A program made the translations under genes and the position numbers. A model generated the notes under the pieces. It was not told the origin of the DNA. It made no database searches and saw only the letters and a list, made by a program, of their open reading frames with translations. DNA of 64,000 nt from Streptomyces griseoviridis. GTDB lineage: Bacteria > Actinomycetota > Actinomycetes > Streptomycetales > Streptomycetaceae. This document shows, piece after piece, positions 1-7,363 of the stretch; position 1 is the stretch's first letter, and every line of letters starts with the position of its first letter. The stretch is from NCBI GenBank assembly GCA_014649155.1, contig BMSM01000030.1:1-64000 (forward strand), in the 5' to 3' direction.

Positions 1-107
1 GCCACCTCGCGGAAGATGTGCACCGCCTCCGACTCCAGCGCGTCCAGATGCGACAGGGCGTACGGGCTGTCCGTACCCTCCGACGCGGTCACCACGGTCG
101 TCGTCAT
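1..107 (-). CDS. cysD: Sulfate adenylyltransferase subunit 2, N-terminal fragment
   Basis: Only the first 35 or so codons are in the window and the gene continues past the left edge. The translated start MTTTVVTASEGTDSPYALSH, followed by a helix rich in Leu, Glu and Ala, matches the N-terminus of CysD, the ATP sulfurylase subunit that makes adenylyl sulfate with CysN. The ATG overlaps the stop of cysC in an ATGA, which places it as the next gene of the leftward sulfate assimilation operon. The identification rests on a short stretch plus context, but the context is very strong. Confidence 0.85.
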   Translation of the reverse strand, partial: MTTTVVTASEGTDSPYALSHLDALESEAVHIFREV

Positions 108-670
108 GCCAGTCCCCTTTCGGTGAGCAGGGCGTGCACCGCCGCCGCGGACTCCTGGACGGTCTGGTCCTGCGACTCGACGCGCAGATCGGGCGCGACG
201 GGCTCCTCGTACGGGTCGTCCACGCCGGTGAGCCCGGTCAGCTCGCCCGCGGCCTGCTTGGCGTACAGCCCCTTCACGTCCCGCTCGCTGCACACCTCGA
301 CCGGAGTGGCGACATGCACCTCCAGGTACGCCGTGCCGTTCTCCTGGTGGCGCTTGCGGACCGCGTCGCGGCTGTCCGCGTAGGGGGCGATGACCGGGAC
401 GAGGGCGAGCACGCCGTTGCGGGCGAGCAGCTCGGCGACGAAGCCGATGCGCTGCACATTGGTGTGCCGGTCCTCGCGGCCGAAGCCGAGGCCGGCCGAG
501 AGGAACTCGCGGATCTCGTCGCCGTCGAGCACCTCGACGCGCCGGCCCTCCGCGCGCAGCCGGCCGGCCAGTTCATGGGCGATGGTGGTCTTGCCGGCGC
601 TCGGCAGACCCGTGAGCCAGACGGTGGCTCCGGTCGTCACGTGGTTCTCCTGAGTCTGAGGGGTCGTCAT
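104..670 (-). CDS. cysC: Adenylylsulfate kinase
   Basis: A cytosolic 188-residue APS kinase that phosphorylates adenylyl sulfate to PAPS. The Walker A loop GLPSAGKTT lies at residues 21-29, followed by the LDGD motif near residue 48 and the SERD...GLY segment near 128-136, all typical of CysC. Length is normal for the single-domain enzyme. The ATG at 670 overlaps the cysH stop (ATGA); a GTG ten codons further in is a possible alternative start. The cysH product in the same operon has the Fe-S cysteines of an APS reductase, so PAPS is probably made for other sulfotransfer reactions rather than as the obligatory reduction substrate. That last point is inference. Confidence 0.95.
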   Translation of the reverse strand: MTTPQTQENHVTTGATVWLTGLPSAGKTTIAHELAGRLRAEGRRVEVLDGDEIREFLSAGLGFGREDRHTNVQRIGFVAELLARNGVLALVPVIAPYADSRDAVRKRHQENGTAYLEVHVATPVEVCSERDVKGLYAKQAAGELTGLTGVDDPYEEPVAPDLRVESQDQTVQESAAAVHALLTERGLA

Positions 671-1377
671 CCGTGCAGCCCGCACTCGGTCTTGGCGCGG
701 CCCGCCCAGCGCCCGGCGCGCGCGTCCTCGCCCGCCAGGACCCGGCGGGTGCAGGGGGCGCAGCCGACGGAGGCGTAACCGTCCATCAGCAGGGGGTTGG
801 TGAGGACGCCGTGCTCGGTGACGTAGGCGTCCACGTCGTCCTGGGTCCAGCGGGCGATGGGGGAGACCTTCACCTTCCGCCGCTTCTCGTCCCAGCCGAC
901 GACCGGGGTGTTCGCCCGGGTCGGGGACTCGTCGCGGCGCAGTCCGGTCGCCCACGCCAGATAGTTCGTCAGGCCCTCTTCCAGGGGCTTGACCTTGCGC
1001 AGCGCGCAGCACAGGTCCGGGTCGCGGCCGTGCAGCCCCGGCCCGTACTCGGCGTCCTGCTCGGCGACCGTCTGCTTCGGCGTGAGGGTGATGACGTTGA
1101 CGTCCATCACGGCCTCCACCGCGTCCCGGGTCCCGATCGTCTCGGGGAAGTGGTAGCCGGTGTCGAGGAACACCACGTCGACGCCGGGCAGGACGCGGGA
1201 GGCGAGATGGGCGACCACCGCGTCCTCCATCGAGGAGGTCACACAGAACCGCTTGCCGAAGGTGTCCGCGGCCCACCGGAGGATCTCCAGGGCGAAGGCG
1301 TCCTCCAGCTCGCGGCCCGCCCGCTCGGCGAGCGCCTTGAGGTCGTCGGTCGTACGCTCTTCCTGAGTCGCCGTCAT
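667..1377 (-). CDS. cysH: Adenylyl-sulfate (APS) reductase
   Basis: A 236-residue thioredoxin-dependent reductase that converts APS (or PAPS) to sulfite in the cytosol. The Cys pair at residues 123-124 and the CxxC at 206-209 are the four 4Fe-4S ligands found in APS reductases and absent from the E. coli-type PAPS reductase. The C-terminal ECGLH motif carries the catalytic Cys232. The start was placed at the ATG at 1377 because it overlaps the preceding stop (ATGA) and because upstream in-frame codons translate to sequence not resembling the family. It lies between the zinc-ribbon gene and cysC and is probably translationally coupled to both. Confidence 0.95.
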   Translation of the reverse strand: MTATQEERTTDDLKALAERAGRELEDAFALEILRWAADTFGKRFCVTSSMEDAVVAHLASRVLPGVDVVFLDTGYHFPETIGTRDAVEAVMDVNVITLTPKQTVAEQDAEYGPGLHGRDPDLCCALRKVKPLEEGLTNYLAWATGLRRDESPTRANTPVVGWDEKRRKVKVSPIARWTQDDVDAYVTEHGVLTNPLLMDGYASVGCAPCTRRVLAGEDARAGRWAGRAKTECGLHG

Positions 1378-1553
1378 ATCTCTTCCCCTCCCGAGGGGTC
1401 GGTCCGAAGCCCCCGGGCCAGCAGCCCGAGGAACTTCAGCTGGAAGGCGCGGTTGCACGCCGCGCATTCCCAGGCGCCGTGGCCTTCCTCATGCGGACGG
1501 AGGTCCTCGTCACCGCAGTAGGGGCAGTAGAAGGGAGCGGCGCGCTCGCTCAT
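1374..1553 (-). CDS. Small zinc-ribbon protein in the sulfate assimilation operon
   Basis: A 59-residue protein beginning MSERAAPFYCPYCGDEDLRP. It has two CxxC pairs, CPYC at residues 10-13 and CAAC at 30-33, the layout of a single zinc ribbon. The ATG overlaps the sir stop and its TGA overlaps the cysH ATG, so it is embedded in the operon with four-base overlaps on both sides. That makes it almost certainly a real translated gene. The function is unknown. Its position suggests a helper of sulfite or APS reductase, for example in iron-sulfur cluster or metal handling, but nothing in the sequence proves that. Confidence 0.88.
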   Translation of the reverse strand: MSERAAPFYCPYCGDEDLRPHEEGHGAWECAACNRAFQLKFLGLLARGLRTDPSGGEEI

Positions 1554-3265
1554 GACAGGGCCTCCTCGGAGGCGCGCGCCGCCCAGGTCGCGAACCGCTC
1601 GCCGTCCTCGCGCTCGGCCCGGTAGCGCCTGAGCACCCGCTCGATGTAGTCCGGCAGTTCGTCCGAGGTCACCTTCAGGCCGCGCACCTTGCGGCCGAAG
1701 CCGGGGTCCAGGCCGAGGGCGCCGCCGAGGTGCACCTGGTAGCCCTCGACCTGCTCGCCCTCGCCGTTGACGACCAGCTGGCCCTTGAGACCGATGTCCG
1801 CCACCTGGATACGGGCGCAGGCGTTGGGGCAGCCGTTGAGGTTGATGGTGAGCGGCTCGTCGAAGTCCGGCAGCCGGCGCTCCAGTTCGTCGATGAGCTG
1901 GGAGCCGCGGGCCTTGGTCTCGACGATGGCCAGCTTGCAGAACTCGATGCCGGTGCAGGCCATCGTGCCGCGCCGGAAGGTGGACGGCCGCGCGCTGAGG
2001 TCCAGCGCCTCCAGGGACTCCACCAGCGAGTCGACCTGGCCCTCCGCGACGTCGAGGACGATCATCTTCTGCTCGACGGTGGTCCGCACCCGGCCCGAGC
2101 CGTGCGCCTCCGCCACGTCCGCGATCTTGGTGAGGGTGGTGCCGTCGACCCGGCCGACGCGGGGCGCGAACCCGACGTAGTACCGGCCGTCCTTCTGCCG
2201 GTGCACGCCGATGTGGTCGCGCCAGCGGGCCACCGGCTCGTCCGGCGCCGGGCCGTCGGTCAGCTTCCGCTTCAGGTACTCGTCCTCCAGTACCTGCCGG
2301 AACTTCTCCGGGCCCCAGTCGGCGACCAGGAACTTCAGCCGGGCACGGTTGCGCAGCCGCCGGTAGCCGTAGTCACGGAAGATCGAGATGACACCCTCGT
2401 AGACGTCGGGGACGTCCTCGATCGGCACCCAGGCGTTCAGCCGCACGCCCAGCTTGGGGTTGGTGGACAGGCCGCCGCCGACCCAGAGGTCGAAGCCGGG
2501 GCCGTGCTCGGGGTGGCGGACGCCGACGAAGGCCACGTCGTTGATCTCGTGGACCACGTCGAGGACCGGCGAGCCGGAGATCGCCGTCTTGAACTTGCGC
2601 GGCAGGTTCGAGTACGCCTTGTTGCCCAGTACCCGGCGCTTGATCTCCTCCAGGGCCGGGGTGCCGTCGATGATCTCGTCCTCGGCGATGCCCGCGACCG
2701 GGGAGCCGATCATCACGCGGGGCGTGTCGCCGCACGCGGTGACGGTGGACAGGCCGACGCCCTCCAGCCGGTTCCAGATCTCGGGCACGTCCTCGATCCG
2801 GATCCAGTGGTACTGGACGTTCTGCCGGTCGGTGATGTCGGCGGTGCCGCGGGCGAACTCCTGGGAGATCTCGCCGATCACCCGGAGCTGAGCCGTGGTC
2901 AGCGCCCCGCCGTCGACGCGGACCCGGAGCATGAAGTACTCGTCGTCCAGTTCCTCCGGCTCCAGGACGGCCGTCTTGCCGCCGTCGATGCCGGGCCGGC
3001 GCTGGGTGTACAGGCCCCACCAGCGCATCCGGCCGCGCAGGTCGTTGGGGTCGATCGAGTCGAAGCCCCGCTTGGAGTAGATCGTCTCAATACGTGTCCG
3101 TACGTTGAGACCGTCGTCGTCCTTCTTGAACTGTTCGTTGCCGTTGAGCGGGGTGAAGTGACCCGCGGCCCACTGACCCTCGCCGCGGTGACGGCTCACC
3201 TTGCGGCGGGGAGTCGTGGCGGCAGGCTCGGGCGGGGTGGCGGCCATCGTGGACACGTCCTTCAA
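1550..3265 (-). CDS. sir: Ferredoxin-sulfite/nitrite reductase family protein (sulfite reductase)
   Basis: A 571-residue assimilatory sulfite reductase that carries out the six-electron reduction of sulfite to sulfide. Two ferredoxin-like half-domains and two siroheme/4Fe-4S half-domains are recognisable. The cluster and siroheme ligands are Cys437 and Cys443 (CTGIEFC) and Cys479 and Cys483 (NGCPNAC). Gene context (cysH, cysC, cysD downstream) favours sulfite over nitrite as substrate. A second in-frame ATG six codons in is an equally plausible start. It is the first enzyme gene of the leftward operon and is preceded by a leader peptide reading frame at 3375-3458. Confidence 0.94.
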   Translation of the reverse strand: MKDVSTMAATPPEPAATTPRRKVSRHRGEGQWAAGHFTPLNGNEQFKKDDDGLNVRTRIETIYSKRGFDSIDPNDLRGRMRWWGLYTQRRPGIDGGKTAVLEPEELDDEYFMLRVRVDGGALTTAQLRVIGEISQEFARGTADITDRQNVQYHWIRIEDVPEIWNRLEGVGLSTVTACGDTPRVMIGSPVAGIAEDEIIDGTPALEEIKRRVLGNKAYSNLPRKFKTAISGSPVLDVVHEINDVAFVGVRHPEHGPGFDLWVGGGLSTNPKLGVRLNAWVPIEDVPDVYEGVISIFRDYGYRRLRNRARLKFLVADWGPEKFRQVLEDEYLKRKLTDGPAPDEPVARWRDHIGVHRQKDGRYYVGFAPRVGRVDGTTLTKIADVAEAHGSGRVRTTVEQKMIVLDVAEGQVDSLVESLEALDLSARPSTFRRGTMACTGIEFCKLAIVETKARGSQLIDELERRLPDFDEPLTINLNGCPNACARIQVADIGLKGQLVVNGEGEQVEGYQVHLGGALGLDPGFGRKVRGLKVTSDELPDYIERVLRRYRAEREDGERFATWAARASEEALS

Positions 3266-3374
3266 GACAGGCGGAATACGGCTCTGACCTGCGCGTGCGG
3301 GCGCATGGGCATGGACGCGCGTCGTCGCGCGGAGGATTCAGGCGAAGGGGAGGACCGGTTCTGCTGGAGTGATC

Positions 3375-3458
3375 TCAGCGCGCCGGACAGATGGCGCTGG
3401 ACATGCGGCCGAGGTCGACGTGGCGTCGACTCACCAAGGCGGTTCCAGTTCCAGGCAT
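3375..3458 (-). CDS. Putative cysteine-type leader peptide upstream of sir
   Basis: A 27-codon reading frame ending in SRRHVDLGRMSSAICPAR, about 110 bases upstream of sir. It matches the actinobacterial RHVDL...S..C leader-peptide pattern that commonly precedes sulfur-assimilation genes. The single Cys codon near the end and the position suggest attenuation or translational sensing of cysteine supply. The ATG at 3458 is used here; a GTG at 3434 giving a 19-residue peptide is a realistic alternative. The regulatory role is inferred from family knowledge, not shown by the sequence. Confidence 0.75.
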   Translation of the reverse strand: MPGTGTALVSRRHVDLGRMSSAICPAR

Positions 3459-3510
3459 GACGGAAGCGTGGCACGGCGATCTGAACACAGTCCAGCTTCA
3501 TCCGGAATGT

Positions 3511-3547
3511 GGACACCCTTGTCTCGCACCGCGAGACAAGGGTGTCC
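3511..3547 (-). terminator. Perfect 17-bp inverted repeat, terminator or operator
   Basis: Two exact complementary 17-base arms (3511-3527 and 3531-3547) are separated by three bases (acc). The repeat lies just beyond the stop of the GNAT gene and upstream of the sir leader, with both genes on the same strand. It can serve as an intrinsic terminator for the GNAT gene, although there is no T-run. An operator for the sulfur operon is the alternative reading. Confidence 0.7.
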
Positions 3548-3585
3548 TGGGTCACACCGGCGCGTTCTGGTCGTTTCGCCGCAGG

Positions 3586-4158
3586 TCAAGCGGGAAAGGC
3601 GCCGGGCCACGGCCCGGGGGCCGCGACCTCCTGCTCCTCCTCGACCCTGGTGTCGAACAGCCGGAAGCCGCGCCGCTGGTAGTTGTCCATCGCGTGCTCC
3701 CCGTCCTTGCTGCACGTGTGCAGCCAGACCCGCTTGGTCGGCGCCAGTCCCGGCCACCGCCCGGCGAGGTCCCAGGCGCGGGCGGTGGCGTACGACAGCA
3801 GGTGGCCGCCGATACGGCGGCCCCGGAAGGCCGGGATCAGGCCGAAGTACTCGATCTCCACCGTGCCGTCCTCCCCCGCGACCAGTTCCGCGTACCCGGC
3901 GGGCGTGCCGCGCTCGTGGGCCACCCAGGTCTCCACGCCCGGCCGCGCCAGGTGCTCCCGCCAGCGCGCGTACGGCCACCCCAGCCGGTCGGTCCAGCGG
4001 ACGTCGCCGCCGACCGCGGTGTAGAGGAAGCGGCTGAACTCGGGGGAGGGCACCTCGGCGCGGACGATCCGGACGTCCCCCGCCGGGGCGTCGGACGGCA
4101 GCAGGTCGGTCGGGGCCGTCTGCTCCAGGGACCAGGTGGTCACGGGGATGGTGGTCAT
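3586..4158 (-). CDS. GNAT family N-acetyltransferase
   Basis: A 190-residue protein with a GNAT fold. The acetyl-CoA loop is visible as FRGRRIGGHLL at about residues 111-121, preceded by the strand VEIEYFGLIPAF. A C-terminal segment containing NYQRRGF is the usual last motif. The substrate is unknown. It starts at the ATG at 4158; the same frame is open further upstream but that stretch does not resemble the family. It lies between the sulfate operon and a secreted protein gene on the same strand, about 70 bases from the latter, with no sign of functional linkage. Confidence 0.88.
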   Translation of the reverse strand: MTTIPVTTWSLEQTAPTDLLPSDAPAGDVRIVRAEVPSPEFSRFLYTAVGGDVRWTDRLGWPYARWREHLARPGVETWVAHERGTPAGYAELVAGEDGTVEIEYFGLIPAFRGRRIGGHLLSYATARAWDLAGRWPGLAPTKRVWLHTCSKDGEHAMDNYQRRGFRLFDTRVEEEQEVAAPGPWPGAFPA

Positions 4159-4229
4159 GCGGGCCAGGGAATCACCCGGCCGCCCGCCGTGTCGACGCCG
4201 GCCGGGGCTGACCGGCCCGGGGCGGACCG

Positions 4230-5552
4230 TCAGCCCAGCGCGTCCCGGACGGCCGCCAGGGGCACCGCGAACAGCGCCCGGTCCGACTGCGACCACACCT
4301 CCGCGGTGTCCGGCGCGTACGACAGCGACCCCGCCTCGGCGCTCCAGCAGTACTGCGAGCGGTCGGCGCCGCACTCGGTGGCCCGCGCCCCGCCGGTGTC
4401 CGCCCGCCACAGCGTGCCGCGTCCCTCCGCGGTGCCGACGGTGCCGCCCAGGTACCACTGCGAGCGCGTCGTCCCGGGCTCGCGGTGCGCCAGCACGCCC
4501 CGGATGCCGCGCGCCCGGGTCGCGTACGCCTCGCGCACCCCGGTCCGTCCGGCGGCGTCCGTCGCGGGCAGGCCGGCGCGGCCCGGGTCGGTGCTGAACG
4601 GGTAACGCCACAAGCGGGAGACCCGGTCCGCGCCGGCCCGCACCGACTCGCCCGCGACCAGGCTGTCCGGCGCCGTGGAGCGGTCCAGGGAGAGCACCTC
4701 GGGGCGGGCGGCGCCAGGAGCGGCGGACGCCCGGTACGAGGCGACGGCGGGCAGCACATAGGGGTGGCCGTGGGCCGCCCAGCCGCCGGGCACCCGGCCC
4801 ACGGCGTCGCCGTCGGCGGTGGCGCGCTGGATGCGGTGCAGGTCGTAGACGTAAAGCGCGTTGCGGTCCTTCGGGCCGGCGGTGACCAGCAGCTTGTCCT
4901 GGTACCAGACCATGCCGGTGACCGGCGAGGCCAGCGCCCGGTAGTCCCGGCCGCCGTCGACCGGCAGGACGAGCAGCGCCGAGGTGTAGGCCGGGTGGCC
5001 GGAGCCGTCGGGGGCGGCGGCGCCGGCGTCGACGAAGGAGACCCGGGCCAGCAGCCGGCCGGTGGCCGGGTCCTCCCGGGACCAGGCCGAGAGGATCACC
5101 CGGTCGTCGCCCCAGCGGCCGTCGTCGTCCGCGTCCGCCGAGGTGGTCACGGCCCCCGGGGACCAGCCGCCGGTGTCGGCGCGGTCCCAGCAGTAGGCGC
5201 GGGCCGCGGCGGGCTCCTTCGGCAGGGACTCGCGCTCGGCGTCCGTGCAGTCGTCCGAGGGGCGCAGGGCGTGGTCGGCGGAGGCGAGGACGGTGCCGAC
5301 GCCCACCGTGCCGCCCATCGACGCGGAGAGCCGGCCCAGCCAGCGCCGCGGGACCTGCCGCTCGGTCAGGTCCAGGCGGGCGGTGTCGGCGGCGGCCGTC
5401 AGCTGCTTCAGCCCGCCGGGTCCGTCGGTGACCTTCGCCTGCGAGGCGCTGATCATCGTGGCGGCGGCCGTCAGGGCCAGGGCCGCGCCGGCCAGGGTCG
5501 CGCGCAGTGCCCTGCCCCGTCTGCGTCGACGGTGTCTGCCGCGATGCGTCAT
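4230..5552 (-). CDS. Secreted protein of unknown function
   Basis: A 440-residue protein with a strongly basic N-terminus (RGRHRRRRRGR) followed by a hydrophobic Ala/Leu core at about residues 15-35, consistent with a secretion signal. The remainder is Asp, Gly and Trp rich with repeated short strands such as ALLVLPVDGG, NALYVYDL and SQWYLGG, which could form a beta-propeller. Several Cys residues could form disulfides outside the cell. I do not recognise a named family. It is followed closely by the GNAT gene on the same strand. Confidence 0.75.
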   Translation of the reverse strand: MTHRGRHRRRRRGRALRATLAGAALALTAAATMISASQAKVTDGPGGLKQLTAAADTARLDLTERQVPRRWLGRLSASMGGTVGVGTVLASADHALRPSDDCTDAERESLPKEPAAARAYCWDRADTGGWSPGAVTTSADADDDGRWGDDRVILSAWSREDPATGRLLARVSFVDAGAAAPDGSGHPAYTSALLVLPVDGGRDYRALASPVTGMVWYQDKLLVTAGPKDRNALYVYDLHRIQRATADGDAVGRVPGGWAAHGHPYVLPAVASYRASAAPGAARPEVLSLDRSTAPDSLVAGESVRAGADRVSRLWRYPFSTDPGRAGLPATDAAGRTGVREAYATRARGIRGVLAHREPGTTRSQWYLGGTVGTAEGRGTLWRADTGGARATECGADRSQYCWSAEAGSLSYAPDTAEVWSQSDRALFAVPLAAVRDALG

Positions 5553-5788
5553 AGAACAACAACCTCCACAGGCAGCGGAACCAACTGCGCCCGTCGGATC
5601 GAGCGTTGACCGGGAGACAGGAGGGACGGCCCGGGTAGCGACTCTACGACAGACGGCACGCTCCGGGGGTGCGGGTCCCGTAAAAGAGTGGAAGAAACCC
5701 CGTCCGCGCCCCCTCCGTCCACCGTCCGGGGCACACTCCGCCCCCCTCGGGGCACACTCCGCGCCACCGTCCGGGGTGCGTCCGCCGC

Positions 5789-7078
5789 TCAGCGCGCGGT
5801 CGCCGGGCGGCGGTGTTCCGTGACCGCCGGGGCGGTGGAGTGGGGGAGCAGGTCACGGGGGTCGTCCGGCAGCAGCACCTCCACCTCCGCCTCCTCGCAG
5901 AAACGATACGGCCGGTGTGCCAGCAGCCCCCCGAGATACCGCCGTACCCGGGACAGCTCGGCCCGGACGGTCACCGTGCGGGCCGGGTCGCCGAACATGT
6001 CCGCGGCCAGGCCCGCGGCGCTGCGCCCGCCGCGGTGGACGGCGAGCAGATAGAGCAGTTCGGCGTGGCGGGGGCTCAGTTCATGGGTCCAGGCGCCCGC
6101 GCCGCCGCTCACCCGCACCGACCAGTTGCGCCGCTGGCTCAGGTCCAGCTCGACCCGGGTGACGCCCCGCGCCGCGGGTTCCCCGGTGGCCCGCACCAGC
6201 CAGCCGTCGCCCAGCGGCTCCACCGCGCACGGTCCCAGTGCCGGCAGCCGGCGCTCGCCGGCCGCGAGGGACTTGGGCAGTGCGATCCGCTCGGTGTACG
6301 GCATCCCGGTCACCGCCGCCGTCCACCCGTCCCGGTCCACCACCAGCGCCCGTCCGCCGGTCCGGGCGAGGACCGGCGCCGCCACCGCGCGCAGCCGCTC
6401 CAGCGACCGCGTGTGCAGCTCGCGCAGCCGGGCCTCGGCGAGCTTGGCCACCGCGCCGACCCAGGCGAGGGTCGCCGGGTGCGTCGTCTCCAGCGGCCCG
6501 CTGACGTCGACCACTCCGAGCAGCCGCCCGTCGCGCGGGTCGGTGATCGGCGCGCCCGCGCACGTCCAGGTGGCGTGCGAGCGGACGAAGTGCTCGGCGG
6601 CGAACACCTGTACGGGCCGACGGATCACCGCCGGGGTGCCGACGCCGTTGGTCCCGACGATGTCCTCCCGCCAGTCCGCGCCGAGTTCGAAGCCGAGCCC
6701 GTCGGCCTTGCGCAGCACCCGCGGACTGCCCTCCCGCCACAGCACCCGGCCCTCGTCGTCCGCGACGACCATGATGTGCTGGACGACGTCCACCGACGAC
6801 AGCAGCCCCTCGCGCAGCACCGGCAGCACGTGCCGCAGCGCCGACGCCTCCCGCCGGCGCTCCACCTCCTCCCGGGAGAGCAGACCCGCCCGCACGTCGT
6901 GGTCCGGGTCGACGCCGCTGCGCAGCATCCGCTCCCAGGACCGCTCGATCACCGGGCGCGGAGCCGCCGGGGCCCGCTCACCGGAGAGCCTCGCGGACCG
7001 CACCGCGTCGAGCACGCGCGCCGCGTGCGCCGCGTCCACGGCCGCCACCTGCGTCGCATCCATCGGTGAGGGCGTCAT
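5789..7078 (-). CDS. GAF-domain helix-turn-helix transcriptional regulator
   Basis: A 429-residue regulator. The N-terminal part has the VIERSWERMLRSGVDP segment and a GAF-like sensor region around residues 75-200, including DIVGTNGVGT and CAGAPITDP, as in regulators related to AcoR. The C-terminal third (ELSPRHAELLYLLAVHRGG onward) resembles a winged-helix DNA-binding domain; there is no sigma54 AAA+ domain. Start chosen at the ATG at 7078, with another ATG five codons further in. Such regulators often control dehydrogenase genes, but the target here is not evident. The ATG is nearly 300 bases from the acyl-CoA dehydrogenase stop on the same strand. Confidence 0.85.
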   Translation of the reverse strand: MTPSPMDATQVAAVDAAHAARVLDAVRSARLSGERAPAAPRPVIERSWERMLRSGVDPDHDVRAGLLSREEVERRREASALRHVLPVLREGLLSSVDVVQHIMVVADDEGRVLWREGSPRVLRKADGLGFELGADWREDIVGTNGVGTPAVIRRPVQVFAAEHFVRSHATWTCAGAPITDPRDGRLLGVVDVSGPLETTHPATLAWVGAVAKLAEARLRELHTRSLERLRAVAAPVLARTGGRALVVDRDGWTAAVTGMPYTERIALPKSLAAGERRLPALGPCAVEPLGDGWLVRATGEPAARGVTRVELDLSQRRNWSVRVSGGAGAWTHELSPRHAELLYLLAVHRGGRSAAGLAADMFGDPARTVTVRAELSRVRRYLGGLLAHRPYRFCEEAEVEVLLPDDPRDLLPHSTAPAVTEHRRPATAR

Positions 7079-7300
7079 CGGTCTGCGTCCTCTCGGGAGG
7101 TGGGTGGGAGGAGGGGCCCGCACAGCGTCCGGCGGATGCGTCTCATTCTGACCGCTTGCCCCCGCCCGAGGGGCACAGTCCGCGCACAGCGGGCGGGTAA
7201 CTTGCAACCCTCTGCAACCCTGGTGGAGCGCCCGCGCGGTGAACCAGACTTGTCCCGCGCCGCCTTGGGCGGCGTACGCGCCCTGGAACGGGCGGGAGCG

Positions 7301-7336
7301 CGGGGGTGGTGCCGTGTCGGCGCGGCACCACCCCCG
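7301..7336 (-). terminator. Stem-loop terminator of the acyl-CoA dehydrogenase gene
   Basis: A perfect 14-bp inverted repeat (7301-7314 with 7323-7336) with an eight-base loop lies 27 bases past the stop of the acyl-CoA dehydrogenase gene. It has no T-run, as is usual in Streptomyces. Confidence 0.75.
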
Positions 7337-7363
7337 TTCGCGCCCCGCGTGCGACCGTCCGGA

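Noticed and set aside
4485..5609. Long open frame on the plus strand opposite the secreted-protein gene
   Set aside because: It is Gly/Arg/Val-rich and has the composition of an antisense shadow; the minus-strand gene has a signal peptide and normal codon bias.
5732..5780. Two copies of cggggcacactccgc upstream of the secreted-protein gene
   Set aside because: They may be a local duplication. They have no dyad symmetry and no clear relation to a promoter, so I did not call them a regulatory site.
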